Assembly (NCBI GenBank): GCA_002937555.1
Contig: PTKB01000135.1
Coordinates: forward strand, 1 to 7,449
Source of the DNA: Alphaproteobacteria bacterium MarineAlpha10_Bin2
Lineage (GTDB): Bacteria; Pseudomonadota; Alphaproteobacteria; UBA828
Length of the DNA: 7,449 nt
Direction: 5' to 3'
A model generated the notes under the pieces. It was given only the letters and a program-made list of their open reading frames with translations. It did not search any database and was not told the origin of the DNA. The translations under genes and the position numbers were made by a program. The number at the start of each line of letters is the position of its first letter. Positions within the stretch are counted from its first letter, which is position 1. Positions 1 to 6,193 of the stretch are shown here, in pieces.

Positions 1-2900
1 CCTCGGTCGATGTCAGGAGTGTCGGCGCCGGCGGCGGCTCGCTGGCATGGATCGATTCGGGCGGGTTGTTGCGGGTCGGGCCGGGCAGTGCCGGCGCAGT
101 TCCGGGGCCCGCCTGTTATGGCCGCGGCGGCACCGAGCCGACGGTGACCGATGCCGCCGTGGTGCTCGGCTATATCGATCCCGATTATTTTCTCGACGGG
201 CGCATGCCGCTCGACGTCGACGCCGCGCGAGCGGCGGTCGGCGGTATCGCCGCGGCGCTCGATCTGGCGCTCGACGAGGCGGCGTTTTCGATCATTCGCA
301 TCGCCAGTGAAGCGATGATCAAGGCGATCGAGGAAATCACTGTCAATGAGGGCGTCAATCCGCGCGAAAGCATTCTCGTCGCCGGCGGCGGCGCGGCGGG
401 GCTCAACATTCTGCCAATCGCCGAGGCGCTCGGCTGCCGTCAGGTGTTGCTGCCCAAGACGGCCGCGGTGCTGAGCGCCTGCGGCGCGCAATATTCCGAT
501 ATCGTCGCCGAATTCAGCGCCAGCCAGTATGTCCGGACCGATCACTGGGACGGCGATTTGGTAGCCGGCACGCTGGAAGATCTCGAAAACCAGATGGAAA
601 CATTCGCCGACGCTCTGCGCCGGCGCGGCATTGCCGAGTTCCACACGAAATATTTCGTCGATGCGCGTTATCTCAATCAGCAGTGGGAAACCGAAATCGA
701 ACTGGCGGGGACGGATTTCACCGCGACCGGCGCAGTCGCGGCGCTGGTCGATAGATTCCATGAGGTGCATGAGCGGCTCTACGGCGTCAAAGAAGAAAAC
801 GGCATGCTTGAATGCCTGCATTGGAAAGGCCGTTTGACTGCGCACTTGGAGCGGCCCTCGCCGCAATCCTCCGGCGCAAAAGGAGGTGGCGAAGCGCAAC
901 CGGTGCGGCGCATGCAAGCCTATTTCGGCGACCATGGCCGTCTCGAGACACGCGTCTATCGCGGCGCCGATTTGGCGCCAGGCACGGAATTATCCGGCCC
1001 CGCCCTGATCGAGGAGCCGACCACCACCATCGTCGTCTATCCCGGTATGACGGCGCGGGTGAGCGCCGCCGGGAATTACATTCTCGATACCGCGCCCGAT
1101 GCGAAAACGGCGTCCGTCAGCGATGACGCACCCATCGATTCGGTGGATTTGGCGATCATGGCCAACCGCATCGACGCCATCTTACGCGAAATGCAGGGCG
1201 TGGTATTGCGCACGGCGCGCTCCGCCGTGATCGGGCAATCGCGCGATTTCTCGTGCTCCATCGTCACCGCCGAGAACGAGCTGCTGGCGACCGCCGAAGG
1301 CATCCCGGCGCATATCTTCGGCTCGCATCTGCAGACCGCGGCCATCGCCCGCGAGCATTCGGATTACCGTGAAGGCGACGCCTATCTCCATAACGACCCC
1401 TATGACGGCAACAGCCATGCCGCAGACTGGTCGATCATGGTGCCGGTATATCACCATGGCGAACATCTCTTTACCGTCACGGTGAAGGGCCATCAGGCGG
1501 ATTGCGGCGATTCGATCCCGACTACTTACACGCCGCGGGCGCGCGACGTTTATGAAGAAGGAGCTCTCATATTCCCCTGTGTACGCATTCAGCGCGACGG
1601 CAAGGACAATGAGGACATTATCCGAATGTGCCGGCGGCGCATCCGGGTGCCCGATCAATGGTATGGCGATTATCTCTCGCAATTGGGCGCGGCGCGTATC
1701 GGCGAGCGGCGGCTTAAGCAGTTTACCGAAAAATACGGGGCGCTGCGGGTGCGCCAATTCATTACCGATTGGTTCGATTACGCCGAGCGCCGGGCACTGC
1801 ACGCCATACAGAAACTGCCCAAGGGGACGCTGATAAATCGGGGCACCCATGATCCGGTCGAGCCGTTTTTGCCCGAAGGGGTGGAAATCACCGTCAAGGT
1901 GGAGATCGACCCCGAGGCCGGCATGGTGACGGTGGATCTGCGCGACAATCCGGATTGCATCGATGCCGGTCTCAACCTCACCGAGGCCTGCGCCAGCGCC
2001 AACGCCATTCAGGGCGTGTTCGAAAATCTCGAGCCTGACTTGCCGGCCAACGCCGGCAGCTTCCGCCGGGTGAACGTGCGCCTGCGCGAGAATTGCGTGG
2101 TCGGGATTCCGCGCTTTCCCCATTGCTGCTCGCTCGCCACAACGAGCATTGCAGATGTGGTGGTGAACCTCACCCAATCGGCGTTCACCCAGCTCGGCGA
2201 CGGCTACGGCATGTCGCAAGGCAATCTCTGCTTTGCCGCCGGCATGGGGGTTATTTCGGGCACCGATTGGCGGCGCGGCGGGGAGGACTATATCAACCAG
2301 GTCTATGTGATGGGCGGCGGCGGCCCGGCGCAGCCTGCCAATGACGGAATGATCTATCTGCTGACGCCGGGCGGTGCGGGCCTGTTGCACCGCGACAGCA
2401 TTGAGTTCGACGAGCAGCGCTTTCCCGTGTTTATCCGCTCGCAGCGCCTCTTACCCGATTCCGGCGGCGCCGGGCGCCAGCGCGGTGGACCGGCGACCGA
2501 AGTCGTGTTCGGCCCAAGGCACGATCCGATGACGGTCAGCATCATGGGCGGCGGCACCATCAATCCGCCACAAGGGGTACTCGGCGGGCGCGACGCCAAC
2601 CACGCCTATCATGGCCATATCAAAACCGACGGCTCGGAGGAGTTTCAGCCCAATGGCGTCATGCTGACGCTCGGCGCCGGCGAGTTCGTGCGCTCCATCG
2701 ACAATGGCGGCAGCGGCTATGGCGAGCCGCTCAGCCGCAAGCCCGAGGCGGTGCTGGAAGACGTGGCGGAAAAATTCGTCACCCGCGAGACCGCCGAGGA
2801 AGTCTATGGCGTGGTGCTGAGCGGCAGCGCCGAAGACGGCAGCCTGGCGATCGACGGTGATGCCACGGCGGCGCGGCGCGGCGCCATGGCGGCGGAGTAG
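1..2900 (+). CDS. Fused HyuA-HyuB hydantoinase/5-oxoprolinase family protein, 5' partial
   Basis: The frame is already open at base 3 and ends at TAG 2898-2900, giving 965 visible residues; the ATG at 66 is internal. The visible start carries the HyuA core: a GAGGGS...WIDSGG stretch (24-62), then a conserved block ending in PGPACYGRGG and PTVTDA (to about 154). The HyuA C-terminal domain ends near 1090. After a short linker, a complete HyuB domain runs from about 1131 to the stop. HyuB residues that probably form the metal/active site are present: RDFSC (Asp at 1245), HNDPY (1389), NSHAAD (His 1416, Asp 1425) and GHQAD (His 1491). Family members hydrolyse 5-oxoproline, hydantoins or caprolactam with ATP, or carboxylate ketones such as acetophenone. 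HyuA and HyuB are often separate bacterial genes, whereas 5-oxoprolinase is one fused chain of about 1,250-1,300 residues. By analogy, about 300 N-terminal residues are missing. It is probably cytoplasmic. The family is secure; the substrate is unknown. Confidence 0.93.
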   Translation, partial: SVDVRSVGAGGGSLAWIDSGGLLRVGPGSAGAVPGPACYGRGGTEPTVTDAAVVLGYIDPDYFLDGRMPLDVDAARAAVGGIAAALDLALDEAAFSIIRIASEAMIKAIEEITVNEGVNPRESILVAGGGAAGLNILPIAEALGCRQVLLPKTAAVLSACGAQYSDIVAEFSASQYVRTDHWDGDLVAGTLEDLENQMETFADALRRRGIAEFHTKYFVDARYLNQQWETEIELAGTDFTATGAVAALVDRFHEVHERLYGVKEENGMLECLHWKGRLTAHLERPSPQSSGAKGGGEAQPVRRMQAYFGDHGRLETRVYRGADLAPGTELSGPALIEEPTTTIVVYPGMTARVSAAGNYILDTAPDAKTASVSDDAPIDSVDLAIMANRIDAILREMQGVVLRTARSAVIGQSRDFSCSIVTAENELLATAEGIPAHIFGSHLQTAAIAREHSDYREGDAYLHNDPYDGNSHAADWSIMVPVYHHGEHLFTVTVKGHQADCGDSIPTTYTPRARDVYEEGALIFPCVRIQRDGKDNEDIIRMCRRRIRVPDQWYGDYLSQLGAARIGERRLKQFTEKYGALRVRQFITDWFDYAERRALHAIQKLPKGTLINRGTHDPVEPFLPEGVEITVKVEIDPEAGMVTVDLRDNPDCIDAGLNLTEACASANAIQGVFENLEPDLPANAGSFRRVNVRLRENCVVGIPRFPHCCSLATTSIADVVVNLTQSAFTQLGDGYGMSQGNLCFAAGMGVISGTDWRRGGEDYINQVYVMGGGGPAQPANDGMIYLLTPGGAGLLHRDSIEFDEQRFPVFIRSQRLLPDSGGAGRQRGGPATEVVFGPRHDPMTVSIMGGGTINPPQGVLGGRDANHAYHGHIKTDGSEEFQPNGVMLTLGAGEFVRSIDNGGSGYGEPLSRKPEAVLEDVAEKFVTRETAEEVYGVVLSGSAEDGSLAIDGDATAARRGAMAAE

Positions 2901-2909
2901 GGACGCGCA

Positions 2910-4268
2910 ATGAATCTTCATCGCATGCTTGCCAAGCGCGGGGAGGAAGGGCGGCCGATACGCATCGGCGTGATCGGCGCCGGCAAATTCGCCACCATGT
3001 TTCTCGCCCAGGCGCGGCATACGCCGGGCATGCATGTAATGGCGATCGCCGACCTCGAAGCGGCGCGCGGGCGCACGGCTCTCGCCTCCGCCGGCTGGCC
3101 GGCGAATGCCGCCGAGGCGTCGAGTTTTTCCGAAGCGCTCAAGACCGGCGCCACGCATATTACTGAAGATGTCGACGCATTGATCGCAGCGGACGGTATG
3201 GAACTGGTGGTCGACGCCACCGGCAATCCGCCCGCCGGCATCGCCCATGCGCTCGCCTGCATCGAACAGGGTTGCCATATCGTCATGGTCAATGTCGAGG
3301 CCGACGCGCTCGCCGGACCGCTGCTGGCGCAACGCGCCGAGGCCGCCGGGATCGTCTACAGCCTCGCTTATGGAGATCAGCCGGCGCTGATTGCCGAGCA
3401 GGTCGATTGGGCGCGCGCCAGCGGTTTCGAAGTGGTGGCGGCGGGCAAGGGCACAAAATATTTGCCCGGATATCATCATGTCACGCCGGACGATGTGTGG
3501 GCCCATTACGGCATCGACGCGGCGCACGCCGAAGCGCATGGGCTGAATGCGCAAATGTTCAATTCTTTCCTCGACGGCACTAAATCGGCCATCGAAATGA
3601 CCGCCGTCGCCAATGCGACGGGCTTGACCCCGGCGCCGGAGGGCTTGGGTTTTCCGGCTTGTGGAGTTTCCGAATTGGCAGCACAGCTTCGCCCCGCTTC
3701 CGAAGGCGGGCTCCTGCACCATAAAGGGCAGGTCGAAGTCGTCTCTTGCCTGGAGCCCGATGGTGGAGACGTTGCCGGCGACTTGCGCTGGGGTGTTTAT
3801 GTCGTGTTCGAGGCGCCGGGCGATTACGCGGTGACCAGTTTTCAGGAGTATGGCATCCGCACCGACCCAAGCGGGCGCTACGCCGCAATGTACAAGCCGT
3901 TTCATTTGATCGGGCTGGAGCTCGGCATTTCGGTCGCCAGCGCGGCGCTCCGCGGCGAGGCCACCGGTGCGCCGGACGGCTTCCGGGGCGACGCCGTGGC
4001 CACCGCGAAAAGCGATATGAAATTCGGCGATACTCTCGACGGCGAGGGCGGCTATACGGTCTACGGCACATTGATGCCGGCGGCGGCGAGCCTTGCGGCG
4101 GACGGCCTGCCCATCGGCTTGGCGCATGGCGTCACGTTGAAGCGCGACATTGCGCAGGATGAAAAAATCCGCTGGTCCGACGTCGATATTGATTTAACCG
4201 CGCAAGCGGTCACAATTCGCCGGGAAATGGAAGCCGCCTTCGCGCCGCCGGCGGCAGAGGCTAAGTAA
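2910..4268 (+). CDS. COG4091-type NAD(P)-binding oxidoreductase (homoserine dehydrogenase-like) with C-terminal SAF domain
   Basis: This 452-residue protein starts 9 bp after the HyuAB stop, with AGGGA (2899-2903) six bases before the ATG. An N-terminal Rossmann fold is shown by the dinucleotide loop GAGKFA (residues 23-28). Asp48 at the end of the second strand hints at NAD rather than NADP. Family-typical blocks follow: DATGNP (102-107), VNVEAD (127-132), GDQPAL (155-160) and FLDGTKSAIEM (220-230). The last part, about 365-430, resembles the SAF domain of predicted homoserine dehydrogenases of COG4091. From memory, this broad family includes DRL, the DXR-like enzyme of Brucella that makes methylerythritol phosphate. 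Operon context with a HyuAB enzyme and an oxygenase points instead to catabolism of a small molecule, which is inference. It is probably cytoplasmic. Family assignment is firm, while substrate and reaction direction are not known. Confidence 0.85.
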   Translation: MNLHRMLAKRGEEGRPIRIGVIGAGKFATMFLAQARHTPGMHVMAIADLEAARGRTALASAGWPANAAEASSFSEALKTGATHITEDVDALIAADGMELVVDATGNPPAGIAHALACIEQGCHIVMVNVEADALAGPLLAQRAEAAGIVYSLAYGDQPALIAEQVDWARASGFEVVAAGKGTKYLPGYHHVTPDDVWAHYGIDAAHAEAHGLNAQMFNSFLDGTKSAIEMTAVANATGLTPAPEGLGFPACGVSELAAQLRPASEGGLLHHKGQVEVVSCLEPDGGDVAGDLRWGVYVVFEAPGDYAVTSFQEYGIRTDPSGRYAAMYKPFHLIGLELGISVASAALRGEATGAPDGFRGDAVATAKSDMKFGDTLDGEGGYTVYGTLMPAAASLAADGLPIGLAHGVTLKRDIAQDEKIRWSDVDIDLTAQAVTIRREMEAAFAPPAAEAK

Positions 4269-4278
4269 GGAGCGGGCC

Positions 4279-5106
4279 ATGCCCAAAGTTTTGAGCGAAG
4301 CAGCGATCGCGCAGTACGAAAGGGACGGCTTCTACCATCCGATACGCGCTTTGGGCGCGGACGAAGTAGCGCGCTGCCGGCGCGACGTGGAGAAGGTCGA
4401 GCGCGAACGCATGGACGATATCGGCGGCGCCTTTCGCCACAAGCCGCATCTATTGCTGAAGAGCCTCGACGCTGCCGTGCGCAACGAAACCATCCTCGAC
4501 GTGGTGGAGGATATGATCGGGCCCGACATATTTGTCTGGGCTTCGTTGTTTTTCACCAAGGACCCGGGCGATCCCCGTTACGTGGGCTGGCACCAGGATT
4601 CGACCTATTGGGGGCTGAGCGGGCCGGAGGTGGTCAATGTCTGGCTGGCGCTGTCGCCTGCCACGGTGGCCAACGGGGCGATGAAGATCGTTCCCGGCTC
4701 GCACTTAAAAGGGCAGATATCGCATCGCGAAACTTACAACAAGAAAAGCTTGCTAACGCGCGGCCAGGAGATCGAAACCGAGATCGACGAAGCGGCGGCG
4801 GTCGATATCGAGCTTGAGCCCGGCGAGATTTCGCTTCACCATATCCGCGTTATCCATGGCTCCGGTCCCAACAAGGGCGACGACCGGCGCATGGGATTCA
4901 CCATCCGCTATATCCCGACGCATCTGCATCAAATTCATGGCCGCGACCGGGCACTCCTGGTGCGCGGCAAGGACACATACGGACATTTCGACCACGAAAC
5001 TTCGCCGGACGCCGATCTCTCGGAATTTGCCATCCAGAACTACATCGCCGCCAACGAGGCGCACAACGCCATACTCTATAAAGGCGCCGCCGAAAAAGGG
5101 GTTTGA
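4279..5106 (+). CDS. Phytanoyl-CoA dioxygenase (PhyH) family Fe(II)/2-oxoglutarate oxygenase
   Basis: This 275-residue protein is normal in length for the family. The SD TAAGGAG (4266-4272) contains the stop codon of the upstream gene and lies six bases from the ATG, so the start is well fixed and translation is probably coupled. The iron-binding facial triad is visible: His105 and Asp107 in WHQDSTYW, and His193 in VIHGSGPN. Arg204, in the RRMGFTIRY stretch, is the likely 2-oxoglutarate carboxylate ligand. The N-terminal pattern SEAAIAQYERDGFY and the segment AMKIVPGSH (residues 134-142) are typical of PhyH proteins. The Asp of HxD is kept, which argues for hydroxylation; related non-heme halogenases such as SyrB2 replace it with Ala or Gly. 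It is the last gene of the three-gene unit and probably oxidises the substrate or an intermediate of the same pathway. No signal peptide is present, so it is probably cytoplasmic. Confidence 0.92.
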   Translation: MPKVLSEAAIAQYERDGFYHPIRALGADEVARCRRDVEKVERERMDDIGGAFRHKPHLLLKSLDAAVRNETILDVVEDMIGPDIFVWASLFFTKDPGDPRYVGWHQDSTYWGLSGPEVVNVWLALSPATVANGAMKIVPGSHLKGQISHRETYNKKSLLTRGQEIETEIDEAAAVDIELEPGEISLHHIRVIHGSGPNKGDDRRMGFTIRYIPTHLHQIHGRDRALLVRGKDTYGHFDHETSPDADLSEFAIQNYIAANEAHNAILYKGAAEKGV

Positions 5107-5112
5107 GGCGCG

Positions 5113-5985
5113 CTATTTCACCGCGTTGACGACCGGTTTGACAGTGCGCAGGAACGCAACCAGCGCGTCCACATCTGCCTTTTCCATAGTGGCGTAAAAG
5201 CCGGACGGCATGATCGGGTGGATTTGGCTGCCGTCTGGACGCACGCCGGTGGTGATGGCCGCAGCGATTTCGGCGTCACTCCAGGCGCCGATATCGGTTT
5301 CCTTGTCCTGGGTAATGTTGGCGGTAATCAATACCATGTCCGGCCCGAGGGGGAGATGCAAGCCGCCGGCGAAGGCGCGGTTTTCAAAAACGAAGCGCCC
5401 GATTTCCATCGGCGTGTTGCACTCGATGCAATGGCCGAGCGGCCCGGCGAGATAGGCGCCATAGACGACCGGATCGTCTGTCGGAACGTCGGCGACACTG
5501 CCGACCGACGGCCCCCAGGCGGGCGGCAGCGGCATGCGGTATTCCGATTTCTCCACTTTGTGGGACACTGCCGGGACCTGGCGTAGATATGCGACGATTG
5601 CCTTGACGTCGCTGTCGGACATGTTGCGGTACTGGCTGAACGGCATGGGCGGGCCGATCAGGCTGCCGTCGGGGCGGATGCCGTCGCGGATCGCGGTGAT
5701 GATCTCGCCGTCACTCCAGGCGCCGATGCCGGTCTCCATGTCGGGTGTAATATTGGGAACCCGTGCGGTGAACGGCTTTTCAACGACTTCTAAACCGCCG
5801 GCAAACTCCATGCCTTCGATAAAGCGCATGTCCGGACTGCGCGTGTTGTGACAATTGCCGCAGGCAACGACACCGTTCACGAGATAGGCGCCGCGCTCGA
5901 CAAGTGCATCGCCGGCGTGCGCCGCGATGGCGCCGGTTAGGGCCAATGCCGCGACGGCGCATCCAAGAATCAGTCTGCGAAACAT
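5113..5985 (-). CDS. Exported di-domain cytochrome c with a defective second heme motif (CxxCN)
   Basis: The 290-residue protein begins with a signal peptide: MFRR, a hydrophobic stretch, then AHA before GD, with probable cleavage after residue 24. The start is supported by GGGGGAG (complement of 5993-5999) seven bases upstream. Two related cytochrome c domains follow. Domain 1 has CGNCH (Cys42, Cys45, His46) and a candidate axial Met in PPMPF (Met114). Domain 2 has CIECN (Cys186, Cys189, Asn190) and a candidate axial Met in PIMPSGF (Met259). Both carry NIT-D-ET-IGAWSD-EI and R/VRPDGS blocks, showing an internal duplication. The codon for residue 190 is AAC (complement of 5416-5418) where CAC would give the expected His. 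Family members are periplasmic electron carriers, often partners of dehydrogenases. The gene is convergent with the PhyH gene and a functional link is not shown. It carries one heme for certain; the second site may be unfilled or atypical. Confidence 0.92.
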   Translation of the reverse strand: MFRRLILGCAVAALALTGAIAAHAGDALVERGAYLVNGVVACGNCHNTRSPDMRFIEGMEFAGGLEVVEKPFTARVPNITPDMETGIGAWSDGEIITAIRDGIRPDGSLIGPPMPFSQYRNMSDSDVKAIVAYLRQVPAVSHKVEKSEYRMPLPPAWGPSVGSVADVPTDDPVVYGAYLAGPLGHCIECNTPMEIGRFVFENRAFAGGLHLPLGPDMVLITANITQDKETDIGAWSDAEIAAAITTGVRPDGSQIHPIMPSGFYATMEKADVDALVAFLRTVKPVVNAVK

Positions 5986-6034
5986 TTCAAGACTCCCCCA
6001 TATTGCCGGGCATTTTTACTCTTTCTTAATCCAC

Positions 6035-6062
6035 GTCTTACAGACCTATTGGCGGAACCCAA
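6035..6062 (-). promoter_or_regulatory. Weak candidate sigma70-type promoter for the cytochrome c gene
   Basis: Read on the minus strand, TTGGGT (complement of 6057-6062) and TAAGAC (complement of 6035-6040) lie 16 bp apart, about 50 bp upstream of the cytochrome start. Both hexamers match the consensus only partly, so this is a tentative placement by eye. Its -35 box overlaps the palindrome at 6061-6076. Confidence 0.2.
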
Positions 6063-6076
6063 ATTGGAATCAATTT
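6061..6076. promoter_or_regulatory. Perfect inverted repeat, possible operator
   Basis: AAATTG (6061-6066) and CAATTT (6071-6076) are exact reverse complements separated by GAAT. The dyad sits in the AT-rich divergent intergenic region and overlaps the weak cytochrome promoter candidate. Position and symmetry fit a dimeric regulator's binding site, but 12 paired bases in AT-rich sequence could occur by chance and no regulator is identified. Confidence 0.3.
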
Positions 6077-6130
6077 CGACGCCGGAGCGCGGAATCTTGC
6101 TTGGAATTCGCAAAATAGAGAGGACGCATA

Positions 6131-6193
6131 ATGAAGCCGCCGGCCAAATCGCTTTGGCGGACCGCTTGCGCCGTGCCGGAGATCTGCAGATGA
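6131..6193 (+). other. Mini-ORF with strong ribosome-binding site: leader peptide or displaced N-terminus of the TPR gene
   Basis: An ATG at 6131 is preceded at six bases by GAGAGGA (6118-6124), the best ribosome-binding site near this gene. Its frame encodes 20 residues beginning MKPPAK and stops at TGA 6191-6193, which overlaps the TPR-gene ATG at 6190 as ATGA. That arrangement would suit a translationally coupled leader peptide. The same stretch in the TPR gene's frame reads as a well-formed TPR helix (ADRLRRAGDL), so the ATG may be the true start of that gene, put out of frame by a one-base change. No function is proposed for the 20-residue peptide. Confidence 0.3.

Larger units (their letters stand above)
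5986..6189. other. Divergent intergenic region between the cytochrome c and TPR genes
   Basis: About 200 bp separate the start of the minus-strand cytochrome gene from the first in-frame ATG of the plus-strand TPR gene. The part nearest the cytochrome (about 6010-6080) is noticeably more AT-rich than the rest of the window and should hold promoters for one or both genes. It contains a perfect short palindrome (6061-6076). TTGGAAT occurs twice, at 6064-6070 and 6101-6107. The part from about 6118 on contains a strong SD site and an ATG out of frame with the TPR gene, and may really be coding. No RNA gene or riboswitch-like fold was recognised. Confidence 0.5.

Noticed and set aside
66..68. ATG 66 as the start of the HyuAB gene
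   Set aside because: The frame is open upstream to the window edge and encodes the conserved GAGGGS...WIDSGG block of HyuA, so the gene begins outside the window.
1182..2390. 402-codon open frame on the minus strand across the HyuB region
   Set aside because: It lies wholly antisense to a convincing HyuB domain, its translation resembles no family I know, and long antisense frames are common in GC-rich coding DNA.
2451..4127. 558-codon open frame on the minus strand across the HyuB end and the oxidoreductase gene
   Set aside because: It overlaps two well-supported genes on the other strand, and its His/Arg/Ala-rich translation is typical of a shadow frame.
5080..5115. Possible hairpin from GGCGCC/GCGCC-type repeats near the PhyH stop
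   Set aside because: The arms pair poorly, there is no T run on either strand, and such GC words are frequent throughout the window.
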